A DNA stretch of 64,000 nt from Candidatus Marinamargulisbacteria bacterium SCGC AG-343-D04 (GTDB lineage: Bacteria; Margulisbacteria; Marinamargulisbacteria; GCA-2716485; GCA-002719695), in assembly GCA_003265885.1 (NCBI GenBank), contig QFBQ01000004.1:1-64000 (forward strand). Direction: 5' to 3'. This document shows positions 1 through 9,766 of this stretch, in pieces (position 1 is the stretch's first letter; every line of letters starts with the position of its first letter). The notes under the pieces are model-generated. The model did not search any database, was not told the DNA's origin, and saw only the letters and a list, made by a program, of their open reading frames with translations. The position numbers and the translations under genes are program-made.

Positions 1-333
1 ACAATTATTACCCTACTTCAAGACAAATCTGTATTCAATATACTAAAATATATTTTATCAAAACATGCGATTAACATTTACAATTACCAACCTGACAATA
101 CTCAAAACGATCTATTCGATTTAGCCATTTTAGATTGTGATAATAATGAAAAAACCATTCATGAGTTTATTAAAAAAATTGAAAACACCCCAAAACCTAC
201 TCCATTAATTCTGGCCATAAATAATAAGTTTAAAACCCATCTAGACAATAATTCATTCAATAATATAATCGGAGTTATCTACAAACCTCTAGACATGATG
301 GATTTAATCCCCATTATAAATACAATTAAATAA
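1..333 (+). CDS. Receiver-like (response-regulator) domain protein, C-terminal part only
   Basis: An open frame enters from the left edge and stops with TAA at 331-333, giving about 110 visible residues. The pattern fits a CheY-type receiver: a strand DLAILDC carrying a candidate phospho-acceptor Asp, a strand PLILAIN, and near the end IYKPLD with the conserved Lys-Pro pair. The Ser/Thr normally found after the fourth strand is not evident, so it may be a degenerate receiver. The stop overlaps the start of the next gene (TAATG), so the two are translationally coupled and probably feed the same pathway. The upstream part is outside the window, so extra domains cannot be excluded. Confidence 0.6.
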   Translation, partial: TIITLLQDKSVFNILKYILSKHAINIYNYQPDNTQNDLFDLAILDCDNNEKTIHEFIKKIENTPKPTPLILAINNKFKTHLDNNSFNNIIGVIYKPLDMMDLIPIINTIK

Positions 334-3300
334 TGTCATCCATAGACGTTTCTATCTCAAAATCAATAAGCACATTAAACTCGAACCTTTTTTCAAATCA
401 ACAATTTGTTAATGAATTACTAAAAACATTAACACAAGTATTTGAAAACTGCTCTATAAATATATACTTAACTAACACTCACACAAAAAAAATTGAAAAC
501 ACTGTTTCCAATCATGACCTATGGCCCATCCCTTTTTATGAAATAAAACTTTTAAATTCTGCCTATAATAAAAACTCGAAAAAGAAAAATCTTGCCTATT
601 ATATCTCAAATAGAAAAAAGTTTATTCTCACAAACTTTAAACAGTTAAAACAAGACCAAGAAAAGTTCCAATACTCATGTAATGATGGCTTGTTTCTAAA
701 GTTAGAAAATAAAAGCAGCCTATCATATGGAATTATTTTCATCCATTCGTGGAAAAATAAAAATAAACTATCCTCCCATATTGATGACATTAATAAATAT
801 AAAGATATTTCATTAAACTACATTTCAAAAGCCATTAACATTCTAGAAAACTATACATTACACAGCAAAATCAATAACTTAATTACAAATCAAAACAAAT
901 TAAAAGTAAAGCTACATAAAGACGAAATAAACTTAAAAAAAAGAGTCCTAGAGCTAACAAGTCTTTACGAAACATCAAATGAACTCAGCCAATCTCTCAA
1001 TCATAACGAAATTATAAAAAAAGTTCTACACTCCCTTAACAAAGTCTTAAATTTAAATTTTTGCAGCATTTTTTCATACAATTTATATAAGACAAATGAC
1101 ATATATATATCAAGCCCAAAAAAAGCGCCTAAAAGTATTCAAAACAAAATAGTTAATCAAACCTTAGAAATCATGGAATCCTTTATCTTTTCAAAAATAA
1201 GTAAAAATGAAGTCAAAAAATCCATAATTCACATTGATAACTATCACATTCCAATTACAGCTAAAGAAATTAACATACATACAAATATTCCTCTCATATT
1301 TAGGGGAGAACTTCTAGGTGTTATTTGTATTTTTTCTGCAGAGCATCAACAACTTAACGATAATCAAAATTTCATTAACACCATTTCAAATCAATTAGCC
1401 TCCAGCTTAGGTAAAATAAAAATAATAAAAAATCTTGAAAAATCAAAAATCATTTCGCTTTTAGAAAACATATCAGACCCCATCATTTTCATTGACGAAC
1501 ATACAAATCATCATATTATCAATACTGAAGCAGAAAAATCACTTCATTTAAATAATATTAATGAAAAAAAATTAAACAAAGAGCTGCCCATAATTTTATA
1601 TAATCTAGGACTATATAATTTATACCAGACTGTATCAAAAACAAAAAAAGCCGTAACCAATCTAAACATACAGTTTAATAATCATTTCTTTTCAGTAAAC
1701 ATTTCTCCACTTATAAACGAAACATCTCAGTTTTTAGGAACATTAATTACATTCAAAGACATTACAAAAATAAAAAAAATGGAACGAATAAAAACGCAAC
1801 GACTCAATGCCATCTCCAAAATAAATCTTTTTATAAAATCAATCAAAAATACAAACCATCTCTTAGAAGTACTCATTGATTATTTCTTAAGCATTTCAAA
1901 TTGTAACATGGGATCCATTCAACTATTTAAAGACAAAAGTTTCATCACCTTCGCACACTCAAATTTTCCAGAAAAAGTACGTCAAACATATAGATTTAAA
2001 AATGGCATTTCAATATCAGAAAAAACACAAAAAACAAAAAAAATGCTCATTATTGATAATTACTTTAACAACAAAAACATAAATCCAAATGTAAAAATAT
2101 TAATTGAAACTTACATCTGCATCCCCTTACTTTACAACGACAATCTCATCGGAATAATTAACTTAGTTAAAAAATTTGGAGCTAATTCAATAGAGATAAC
2201 AAAAGAAGACAAAGAAACCTTAACCACCGTAACTGCACTGGCATCAACGATAGTTCAAAACGCAATATTCTACAAAGAGAATCTTGAAAAAGAAAAACTT
2301 GACCAAGAACTAAAAGTTGCAAAAGAAATACAAAACAGCCTTCTTCCAAAAAAAATACCCGAAAAAGAAAAACTCATGATCAGCCTTTTAAACAGTCCCG
2401 CTAGAAAAATTGGCGGAGATTTTTATGATTTTATAGAAATGAAAAACAATAAACTAGGCATTATTATAGCAGATATTGTCGGAAAAGGGGTTCCTGCTGG
2501 CTTATATATGGCTACACTAAAAAGCATCCTAACAAGAAACAACCACCATAACACCTCCCCTAAAAAAACACTTTATAAACTAAACAACATCATTTATCAC
2601 GATCCCGTAATCAACAAGTTCATCCCCTTATTTTATGGAATTTTTGATTTAGATAAACACTCATTTACTTACTCCAATGCAGGCCACGAAGGTGGGTTCA
2701 TTTTTAGAAAAAATAAATTTATTTCTCTAGATACTAAAGGATTCCCTCTAGGAGGCTATAAAAATGAAAACTATGAAGAAAAAACAATAAAAATAAACAA
2801 TGATGACCTACTAACTTTTTTCACCGATGGCCTAATTGAAATTCGAAATGAAAAAAACAAGCTATTCGGAATTCAAGGATTACAATCCTTTATAAAAAAA
2901 CATCATAAATTTCCTACAAACATTATCATAAAAAAATTAAACAACGTCATAACATCATTCACTTCAAACAGCTCACATATAGATGATATCACTGCCATCA
3001 TATGCAAATTTAACAAAAAATTTGAAAAAAACCACGAAATAATCTTTAGAGACGAATTCAGCACAAAAAGCACCTTCAAAAACATCAAGGAAACCAGAAA
3101 AAAAATAACAGATTTATGTAAAAAAACAAATTTAGACCACAAAGCGATTTTAGACATACAGCTAGCTATTAGCGAAGCTCAAGTAAATATCATTGAACAT
3201 GCATATCTAGGAAATGAAACAAAAAAAATAACATTTATTTTCACAGAATATAATGACAAAATAAAAATAACCATCAAAGACCAAGGATTAAAAATGAACA

Positions 3301-3449
3301 AACACTATATAAGTAAAAAAAACACAAATATTAATGAAATAGAAGGGTCTGGCCTAGGTTTGTATCTCATCAACACCTTAATGGATGAAATAGAACATAA
3401 AACAACAAAAGAAGAAACCTTACTTATTTTAACAAAATATAAAACATAA
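333..3449 (+). CDS. Multi-sensor SpoIIE/RsbU-type phosphatase fused to an RsbW-like anti-sigma kinase
   Basis: A 1038-residue cytoplasmic signalling protein. Visible domains in order: a GAF-like N-terminal region (about 1-170), GAF (about 205-360), PAS starting near NISDPIIFID (about 378-480), GAF (about 495-655), PP2C/SpoIIE phosphatase (about 680-890, metal motif GGDFYDF near 694 and SHIDDITAI near 880), and a C-terminal HATPase of the SpoIIAB/RsbW class (about 900-1035, N-box NIIEHAY and G-box SGLGLYL near 1006). The family chemistry predicts that the phosphatase activates, and the kinase inactivates, an anti-anti-sigma factor. The STAS gene directly downstream is the obvious substrate. 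No membrane segment is evident. Having both opposing enzymes in one chain is the unusual point. Confidence 0.9.
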   Translation: MSSIDVSISKSISTLNSNLFSNQQFVNELLKTLTQVFENCSINIYLTNTHTKKIENTVSNHDLWPIPFYEIKLLNSAYNKNSKKKNLAYYISNRKKFILTNFKQLKQDQEKFQYSCNDGLFLKLENKSSLSYGIIFIHSWKNKNKLSSHIDDINKYKDISLNYISKAINILENYTLHSKINNLITNQNKLKVKLHKDEINLKKRVLELTSLYETSNELSQSLNHNEIIKKVLHSLNKVLNLNFCSIFSYNLYKTNDIYISSPKKAPKSIQNKIVNQTLEIMESFIFSKISKNEVKKSIIHIDNYHIPITAKEINIHTNIPLIFRGELLGVICIFSAEHQQLNDNQNFINTISNQLASSLGKIKIIKNLEKSKIISLLENISDPIIFIDEHTNHHIINTEAEKSLHLNNINEKKLNKELPIILYNLGLYNLYQTVSKTKKAVTNLNIQFNNHFFSVNISPLINETSQFLGTLITFKDITKIKKMERIKTQRLNAISKINLFIKSIKNTNHLLEVLIDYFLSISNCNMGSIQLFKDKSFITFAHSNFPEKVRQTYRFKNGISISEKTQKTKKMLIIDNYFNNKNINPNVKILIETYICIPLLYNDNLIGIINLVKKFGANSIEITKEDKETLTTVTALASTIVQNAIFYKENLEKEKLDQELKVAKEIQNSLLPKKIPEKEKLMISLLNSPARKIGGDFYDFIEMKNNKLGIIIADIVGKGVPAGLYMATLKSILTRNNHHNTSPKKTLYKLNNIIYHDPVINKFIPLFYGIFDLDKHSFTYSNAGHEGGFIFRKNKFISLDTKGFPLGGYKNENYEEKTIKINNDDLLTFFTDGLIEIRNEKNKLFGIQGLQSFIKKHHKFPTNIIIKKLNNVITSFTSNSSHIDDITAIICKFNKKFEKNHEIIFRDEFSTKSTFKNIKETRKKITDLCKKTNLDHKAILDIQLAISEAQVNIIEHAYLGNETKKITFIFTEYNDKIKITIKDQGLKMNKHYISKKNTNINEIEGSGLGLYLINTLMDEIEHKTTKEETLLILTKYKT

Positions 3450-3466
3450 ATTTTGGAGGAAACGAT

Positions 3467-3847
3467 ATGGAAATTGAAAAGAAAAAAATAAAAAACACAG
3501 AAGTTGTTCGTATTAATTTTGGGAAAGAAATCTCCCCAGAATCAAAAGAGCTTACAGGAACTATTGAGCTTGATATAGAAAATCAGTTAGAGTTCGTTGA
3601 CTATATAAACACTCTGTTAGACGAGAACTCTTATTCCATAATAATAGATATGGGAAATATAAGTTATATCGATTCATCAGGACTATGGGCCTTATTTGAA
3701 AGTCACAAAAAAGCAGAACAAAGAAGTGGAAAACTAATTCTTATTAATCCAAAAAATGATGTCAAAAGAGTGCTAGATATCACAAAAATGTCAACCAAAA
3801 TTACAATTCTGGAAAATGAAGAGCAAGCAATCCAACACTTTAAATAG
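3467..3847 (+). CDS. STAS-domain anti-anti-sigma factor (SpoIIAA/RsbV-like)
   Basis: A 126-residue single STAS domain. The phospho-acceptor region reads YIDSSGLWALF, matching the conserved D-S-S-G-L of SpoIIAA/RsbV; the serine before Gly is the expected phosphorylation site. A good Shine-Dalgarno sequence (GGAGG, near 3455) precedes the ATG. It lies 17 bases behind the phosphatase/kinase fusion and is very likely its substrate in a partner-switching circuit. The gspE gene follows two bases later, so the switch and the secretion/pilus ATPase share a transcript. The final target (sigma factor or other partner) is not visible here. Confidence 0.9.
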   Translation: MEIEKKKIKNTEVVRINFGKEISPESKELTGTIELDIENQLEFVDYINTLLDENSYSIIIDMGNISYIDSSGLWALFESHKKAEQRSGKLILINPKNDVKRVLDITKMSTKITILENEEQAIQHFK

Positions 3848-3849
3848 TC

Positions 3850-5550
3850 ATGATTCTTTCATTAAAACAATTACTCATAGAAAACTCGTTCATTAAAAAG
3901 GAAGATTTTAAATTAATTTCCAATACAAAAAAGAACAAAGAAATTTTCCAGCAGCTCCTAGAGAATGACCAATATCATGATGAGGATATTTTAAAAGCCA
4001 TTGCAAGTAATTTAAAAATTCCATTCGATGAAGTAAATGAAGCAACATTTGATCCAAAAGTTATTTCATTAATCCCTGAAAATTATGCTAGAGAAAATAT
4101 CATCGTCCCTCTTTTTAAACTCGGAGAAACTCTTTTTGTAGCCTTTGACAATCCATGCAGTCTAAATGTTATCGAAGAGTTAGAAATCATTACTAAACAA
4201 GTCGTCTCTCCCGTCTTATCTCCAAAATCTTCCATAAATATACTAATAAATTATGGCTATTCCTACCAAGAACAAAAAATTGAAGGAGATAGTTCCACCA
4301 TGTCTAGCTTATTTGAAATGGGATTACAGTTAGTTGGAGATGAAGGCGGAGAAGAAGAAACAACTGACCTAGCTCATGAAGCTCCCATTGCAAAACTTGT
4401 AGACACCATCATAACCCAAGCCATCAATGAAAAAGCCTCTGATATCCACATAGAACCTGAAGAAAACACCGTAAAAATAAGATTCCGTGTAGATGGACTC
4501 CTAAAAGACATCATGGAGCCCCCAAAAAAGTTAGCATCCCCTGTGATCTCCCGACTAAAAATCTTATCAGAATTAGACATTACCGAAACAAGAAAACCTC
4601 AAGATGGACGTTTAACATTTTCCTTAAAAGATAGAGATGTAGATTTTAGAGTATCAACAGTCAGAACCATCACTGGAGAAAAAATGGTTCTTCGGATTCT
4701 AGATAAATCAGATGCCTTTGTTCAAATGGATAAACTAGGATTTAGAGAAAGTGAATTCAACAAACTCGACTCACTGATATATTCTACATCCGGAATCGTT
4801 GTCGTATGTGGCCCCACCGGCTCTGGGAAAACATCGACACTATATGCAGCTCTGTCAAAAATAAACACCCCAGAAAAAAATATTATTACCATTGAAGATC
4901 CTGTTGAATTTAACCTAGATGGAATTAATCAAATTCCAGTTAATCCAAAAATAGGCGTTGACTTTGTCACTGGATTATCTGCAATTGTAAGACAAGACCC
5001 TGATGTAATTATGATTGGAGAAATTCGAGACATTGAAACAGCTAGTATTGCAATCCAAGCCGCATTAACAGGTCATCTTGTATTTTCAACACTTCATACC
5101 AGAAGTGCCGCCGGTAGTGTCACCCGATTAATCAATATGGGGGTACAACCCTTTTTAATTAACAGTTCTTTTCTTGGAGTTGTAGGACAGCGTCTAGTCA
5201 GAAATATTTGTCCAAACTGTAAAAAAGAAGTCAAATACGAAGAGTATCAAGGGATAAAAGCCAAGACACTCCTTAAGAAATTAACAGAAGAATACAATGC
5301 TCCTAAAATTTTCAAAGGAGCCGGATGCAAATACTGCAATGACCTAGGATATAAAGGCCGAATTGGCATATTTGAAATATTAACTCTCGATGAAGATACA
5401 CGATCCTTAATTATTGAAAAAGCAAGTTCAGAGAAAATAGTCAACGCTGCTATAAAAAATGGAATGACCTTAATGGTTGATGATGGCATTGAAAAACTAA
5501 TGGAAGGGTTAACCACAGTAGAAGAACTCATTAGAGTTATCGATGTTTAG
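3850..5550 (+). CDS. Type II secretion / type IV pilus assembly ATPase, GspE/PilB family
   Basis: A 566-residue cytoplasmic AAA-type ATPase that powers pseudopilus or pilus assembly. An N-terminal T2SSE_N-like domain (about 1-140) is followed by the catalytic domain. The Walker A motif GPTGSGKTSTLYAAL lies near 320, the Asp box and Walker B region (EDPVEF, MIGEIRD) near 355-390, and the His box at STLHT. A zinc-binding tetracysteine is intact (Cys454, Cys457, Cys493, Cys496). The C-terminus GRIGIFEIL is typical. GspE, PilB and MshE cannot be told apart by sequence alone. It precedes a GspF/PilC gene by 59 bases; no pilin or secretin is in the window. Confidence 0.9.
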   Translation: MILSLKQLLIENSFIKKEDFKLISNTKKNKEIFQQLLENDQYHDEDILKAIASNLKIPFDEVNEATFDPKVISLIPENYARENIIVPLFKLGETLFVAFDNPCSLNVIEELEIITKQVVSPVLSPKSSINILINYGYSYQEQKIEGDSSTMSSLFEMGLQLVGDEGGEEETTDLAHEAPIAKLVDTIITQAINEKASDIHIEPEENTVKIRFRVDGLLKDIMEPPKKLASPVISRLKILSELDITETRKPQDGRLTFSLKDRDVDFRVSTVRTITGEKMVLRILDKSDAFVQMDKLGFRESEFNKLDSLIYSTSGIVVVCGPTGSGKTSTLYAALSKINTPEKNIITIEDPVEFNLDGINQIPVNPKIGVDFVTGLSAIVRQDPDVIMIGEIRDIETASIAIQAALTGHLVFSTLHTRSAAGSVTRLINMGVQPFLINSSFLGVVGQRLVRNICPNCKKEVKYEEYQGIKAKTLLKKLTEEYNAPKIFKGAGCKYCNDLGYKGRIGIFEILTLDEDTRSLIIEKASSEKIVNAAIKNGMTLMVDDGIEKLMEGLTTVEELIRVIDV

Positions 5551-5609
5551 ATTTCACTCTTGTTTGGAACTATAAAAAAAGTATTCTCTTCAATAAAGGA
5601 GTTACATAG

Positions 5610-6812
5610 TTGAAAACATTTATCTATGTATATAAAACCGCTGACAATAAAATTGTCAAAAAAAAGCTTAAAGCCAGCAATTTAGAAAGTGCTAATAATT
5701 TTCTAAAGAAAAAAAATATAACCCCCATTTCTATAAAACAAGAACGGCTAAAGTTAATTGAACAACTCACTAAGCCTACGACTGTTGAAAATGACGATAT
5801 TGTCGCATTTTCTCAATTATTCGCAGGTTGTATTCAATCCGGACTAAACATAAAAGAATCATTAGATCTTTTATCCAAACAATTAAAAAACGCACTCTTA
5901 ACAGAAAAGTTATCTGAAATTATCATCGATATTGAAGGGGGGGCTGCCATATCGGACTCCTTCAGTAAACATACTGACATTTTTCCAAAGTTTTACCCCA
6001 TGCTACTCAAAGCAGGTGAAGCCTCTGGAAATCTAGCTGAAGTATTAGAATATATTGCAAATTATTTAGACAAAACAAACAATCTAAAAAAACAAATTAA
6101 AAGCGTTTTAACCTATCCTGCTATAGTATCTGTCATCGGACTTGGGTTACTTGTTGTCATACTTATTTTCGTTGCCCCCACATTTAAAGATGTATTCAAG
6201 TCATCCGGAAAAGACTTGCCTGGCCCTACTAAACTACTATTTTACATGTCAGATCTTGTCATAAATAATTATAATCTAATACTATTAATTATTTTATCTG
6301 TTCTATTAACCTTTTATTTAATTCACAAAAATCCAAAAGGAAAACGAGCTCTAGATACACTATCTCTATATCTACCTATTTCTGGGGATATAACTAAACA
6401 AATACTTTTACTTCGATTCCTAGGTGCCTTTGATATACTCATTAATAACAACGTCCCCATAACACAAGCACTAGCCGTTATCGAAGAAGCAACTTCAAAT
6501 ATGCGACTAAAAGAAATTATTACTGAAATGAGAAAAGATGTTGCAAGAGGACTCCCGATATCAGGCGCATTAATAAATAATCCTAAGATAGTATCCCCTA
6601 TGGTTTCATATACTATTTCTATGGGAGAAAAAGCCGGAAATCTTGGTGTTTCATTAAATAGAATTAGTAGTTTTATAGATAAAGAACTCACATACTCAAT
6701 GAAAAAGCTTACTTCAAAATTAGACCCTATCATTACATTTTTTTTGGGCATGATTGTATTATTTATAGCAATGGCTATATACCTCCCTATATTTGATCTC
6801 ATGCTTCAATAA
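5610..6812 (+). CDS. Inner-membrane platform protein, GspF/PilC family
   Basis: A 400-residue protein with two T2SSF repeats (about 65-190 and 265-390) and three hydrophobic segments (near 168-190, 215-235 and 373-395), the usual topology of the platform protein that works with GspE/PilB. The N-terminus (FIYVYKTADNKIVKKKL...) resembles the family's short N-terminal domain. The start codon is TTG at 5610, supported by AAGGAG at 5596-5601 with suitable spacing. Motifs such as KAGEASGNL and SMGEKAGNL appear once in each repeat, as expected. A hairpin terminator follows at 6854-6887, which closes the block. Confidence 0.9.
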   Translation: MKTFIYVYKTADNKIVKKKLKASNLESANNFLKKKNITPISIKQERLKLIEQLTKPTTVENDDIVAFSQLFAGCIQSGLNIKESLDLLSKQLKNALLTEKLSEIIIDIEGGAAISDSFSKHTDIFPKFYPMLLKAGEASGNLAEVLEYIANYLDKTNNLKKQIKSVLTYPAIVSVIGLGLLVVILIFVAPTFKDVFKSSGKDLPGPTKLLFYMSDLVINNYNLILLIILSVLLTFYLIHKNPKGKRALDTLSLYLPISGDITKQILLLRFLGAFDILINNNVPITQALAVIEEATSNMRLKEIITEMRKDVARGLPISGALINNPKIVSPMVSYTISMGEKAGNLGVSLNRISSFIDKELTYSMKKLTSKLDPIITFFLGMIVLFIAMAIYLPIFDLMLQ

Positions 6813-6853
6813 GAAGATAATAAAACAAACTCGATTGACGAACCTGAAATTTT

Positions 6854-6887
6854 AAACAATACTTAATCATAAATAGGTATTGTTTTT
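6854..6887 (+). terminator. Rho-independent terminator after the gspE-gspF block
   Basis: AAACAATAC at 6854-6862 pairs with GTATTGTTT at 6877-6885, extended by wobble pairing, with a short A/T-rich loop and a T run to 6887. It lies between gspF and lysS and points in the direction of transcription. Confidence 0.65.
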
Positions 6888-6930
6888 CAACAATAGTGAT
6901 TGAAAACAATCCTCAAAAAAAGAGGTACAT

Positions 6931-8412
6931 ATGGAAACAACAACTCAAGAAACAGACCATATTTCAGAAGAAGACATTCGTTTGAAAAAATTAGAAGAAC
7001 TAAAAAAGAAACATGAAAATGTCTTTGAATACAGTTATAATCCTACACATAAAACAGATGCCTTACATAAACATTACAACTCTTTAACAGAAGGAGAAAA
7101 ACATACAGATAAAATCATACTAGCTGGACGAATAACTGCAAAGAGAGACCATGGAAAAGCCTTCTTCGGCAACATCCAAGACGATAATGGCACTGTTCAA
7201 TTCTATGCCAACGTAAAAGAAGTTGGAGAAGAAAAATTTAACGAACTACTCTCCCTAGATACAGGCGATATTATTGGCATAGAAGGAACACCCTTTAAAA
7301 CCAGAAGAGGCGAATTAACAGTAAATACAAACACCTTTACTCTACTCACCAAATCTCTATTACCTCTTCCAGAAAAACACCATGGACTACAAAACATTGA
7401 ACTTCGATATAGACACAGATATTTAGATCTTATTGCAAATCCAGATGTAAAAAGCATCTTTAAAACCCGCTCAAAAGCCATTTCAATGATTCGACATGAA
7501 TTAGAAAAGTTAGACTTCATAGAAGTAGAAACCCCCGTTTTACAAAATATTTATGGTGGAGCAATGGCAAAACCATTCGACACCTTCCATAATGAGTTAG
7601 AACAAAATCTATATTTAAGAATATCACTCGAATTATACTTAAAACGCCTCATAGTGGGAGGGTTTGAAAAGATTTTTGAAATCGGAAGAGTATTTAGAAA
7701 TGAAGGGATTTCATATAAACACAATCCTGAATATACACTTCTAGAACTATACCAAGCCTACGCAGATTACGAAGACATGATGACCTTAACTGAAAACTTA
7801 ATCAGAAACTTAGTGACAGCCATTCACGGAAAAACAAAAATAACCTATAAAGATCACGAAATAGACTTTTCAAAACCTTTTAAACGAATCAAATTAACAG
7901 ATTCCATTGAAGAAACCTGTAACATAGATTGTAATGACGAAAAAGCTCTCCAACAAAAAATAAAAGAACTAAAACTAAAGGTCCCCGAAAACGCCTCAAA
8001 AGGCCACATGATTATGGAACTATACGACGAACTCATTGAACCCACTCTCATACAACCTACATTCATAATAGACCACCCTTGGGAAACATCTCCTCTTGCC
8101 AAAAAACATCGGAAAAATAAAAACAATGTTGAACGTTTTGAATTAATTATCAGCGGCATGGAAATAGCAAATGCATTTTCAGAACTTAATGACCCTATTG
8201 ACCAATACGAACGCTTCATAGATCAACTAAAAGCAAAAGAAAAAGGTTTGGAAGACGCTCAATTAATGGACGAAGATTTTATAAAATCCTTAAAACACGG
8301 CATGCCTCCAACAGGTGGATTAGGAATAGGAATCGACAGAGTTATTATGTTATTAACAAACTCTAGTTCCATACGAGAAGTCATTTTTTTCCCTCATATG
8401 AGAGATAAATAA
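6931..8412 (+). CDS. lysS: Lysyl-tRNA synthetase, class II
   Basis: A 493-residue enzyme that charges tRNA-Lys. It has an N-terminal OB-fold anticodon domain (about 60-150) and a class II catalytic core. Visible motifs are the LysRS signature PVLQNIYGGAMAKPF, motif 2 FEIGRVFRNEG (near 248), the lysine pocket EYTLLELYQAYADY, and motif 3 GIGIDRVIML (near 465). Length is normal for the family. The ATG has an AGAGG ribosome site 5-9 bases upstream. Confidence 0.97.
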   Translation: METTTQETDHISEEDIRLKKLEELKKKHENVFEYSYNPTHKTDALHKHYNSLTEGEKHTDKIILAGRITAKRDHGKAFFGNIQDDNGTVQFYANVKEVGEEKFNELLSLDTGDIIGIEGTPFKTRRGELTVNTNTFTLLTKSLLPLPEKHHGLQNIELRYRHRYLDLIANPDVKSIFKTRSKAISMIRHELEKLDFIEVETPVLQNIYGGAMAKPFDTFHNELEQNLYLRISLELYLKRLIVGGFEKIFEIGRVFRNEGISYKHNPEYTLLELYQAYADYEDMMTLTENLIRNLVTAIHGKTKITYKDHEIDFSKPFKRIKLTDSIEETCNIDCNDEKALQQKIKELKLKVPENASKGHMIMELYDELIEPTLIQPTFIIDHPWETSPLAKKHRKNKNNVERFELIISGMEIANAFSELNDPIDQYERFIDQLKAKEKGLEDAQLMDEDFIKSLKHGMPPTGGLGIGIDRVIMLLTNSSSIREVIFFPHMRDK

Positions 8413-8422
8413 AAAAAGTATG

Positions 8423-8449
8423 TTGTTCACATAAAGTCTTCGTTATAAT
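8423..8449 (+). promoter_or_regulatory. Promoter of secDF with -10 box six bases before the ATG
   Basis: TTGTTC (8423-8428) and a perfect TATAAT (8444-8449) are separated by 15 bases. The secD ATG starts at 8456, exactly where transcription would start, and no Shine-Dalgarno sequence is present, so the mRNA is predicted to be leaderless. Confidence 0.6.
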
Positions 8450-8455
8450 AGATAT

Positions 8456-9766
8456 ATGTCCAAATTAAAATTTATACTTCTAACACTTCTTATCGCCTTA
8501 AGCTGTTATGTCATTTATACAAAACCCATAAAACTAGGGTTAGACTTGCAAGGCGGAATGCTCTTAATCCTTGAAGCTGAACCTACCAAGAAACAACCCC
8601 TGACTCACGAAGCCTTATTAGGCAGCATTGAAGTAATCCGAAACAGAATAGATTCACTCGGTTTAACAGAGCCCAGCATAAGAAAGTTAGGAGAAAATCA
8701 AATTTTAGTAGAACTGCCCGGTGTAAACAATCCAAAGCAAGCAAAAGAACTCATAGGAGATACGGCTCTTCTAGAATTCTATATTTCTGAATGGGCTCCA
8801 AATGGCATCGAAAATCTTCCCCCGGATAAACAAAAAATATTAATGGGAAACAAAGGAAAATTAAGCCATTTAATAGAAAAAGATAAAAACGGAAATATAA
8901 TCAATAAAAAGCCTATCATACTACACAGCGTTGCTTTAACAGGAGCAGATTTACTAAATGCAAATCCTGGAACTGATGAATTTGGAAACCCAGTTGTAAG
9001 CTTAGAGTTTAATCCTGAAGGTGCCAAAAAGTTTTATAATACGACACTCAACAATCGAAACAAACCTCTGGCCATTGCCTTAGACAAAACCATTATTTCT
9101 GCCCCTAATATAAACGAAGCTATCTCAGGAGGAAAAGCACAGATTTCTGGAAATTTCTCTTACACTGAAGTTAAAGATTTAGTGATTAAACTTAAAGCAG
9201 GTGCATTGCCATTGCCCGTCACTATTGTGCTCGAAAAGCAAATTGGGCCTACTCTAGGTAAAGACTCCATAGACAAAAGTAAAACAGCCTTCTTAATAGG
9301 CTTTATAATCGTCGCCTTCTTTATGATCTTCATATATAAAACACCTGGAATCATTTCCTGTATTAGTCTTATTACCTATATTATCATCTCTTTTTCACTC
9401 TTTAAATTTTTAAACGCAACCTTAACACTTCCAGGTATTGCCGGCTTTATCCTGACAATGGGAATGGCTGTAGATGCCAATGTCATTATTTTTGAACGCA
9501 TACAAGAAGAAATAAACACCGAAAAAGGGCTCAAAAAAGCCATCATTAATGGCTTTAACAAAGCCTACTACACCATATTAGATGCCAATATTACAACACT
9601 CATTGCCGCTATAGTCCTCTTTTGGTTAGGAACAGGCAGTATTAAAGGATTCGCTATTACACTTTCAATAGGTATTTTAGTCAGTATGTTTTCAGCCATT
9701 ACCATAACACAATCTATATTAATAAGCTTTCCTCAAATAAAGCTGTTTAAAAAAAAGGATATATAA
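8456..9766 (+). CDS. secD: Protein translocase subunit SecD
   Basis: A 436-residue membrane protein of the SecDF complex, which uses the proton gradient to help pull proteins through SecYEG. It has an N-terminal membrane segment, the D1 motif GLDLQGGMLLILE (about 28-40), a periplasmic domain, and a C-terminal block of membrane segments (about 275-430) containing the conserved GMAVDANVIIFERI motif. The stop codon is followed immediately by secF, indicating coupled translation. See the adjacent promoter for the leaderless start. Confidence 0.95.
   Translation: MSKLKFILLTLLIALSCYVIYTKPIKLGLDLQGGMLLILEAEPTKKQPLTHEALLGSIEVIRNRIDSLGLTEPSIRKLGENQILVELPGVNNPKQAKELIGDTALLEFYISEWAPNGIENLPPDKQKILMGNKGKLSHLIEKDKNGNIINKKPIILHSVALTGADLLNANPGTDEFGNPVVSLEFNPEGAKKFYNTTLNNRNKPLAIALDKTIISAPNINEAISGGKAQISGNFSYTEVKDLVIKLKAGALPLPVTIVLEKQIGPTLGKDSIDKSKTAFLIGFIIVAFFMIFIYKTPGIISCISLITYIIISFSLFKFLNATLTLPGIAGFILTMGMAVDANVIIFERIQEEINTEKGLKKAIINGFNKAYYTILDANITTLIAAIVLFWLGTGSIKGFAITLSIGILVSMFSAITITQSILISFPQIKLFKKKDI

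Noticed and set aside
6323..6802. Minus-strand frame of 159 residues
   Set aside because: Lies wholly inside gspF in the opposite strand, with no ribosome site or recognised domain.
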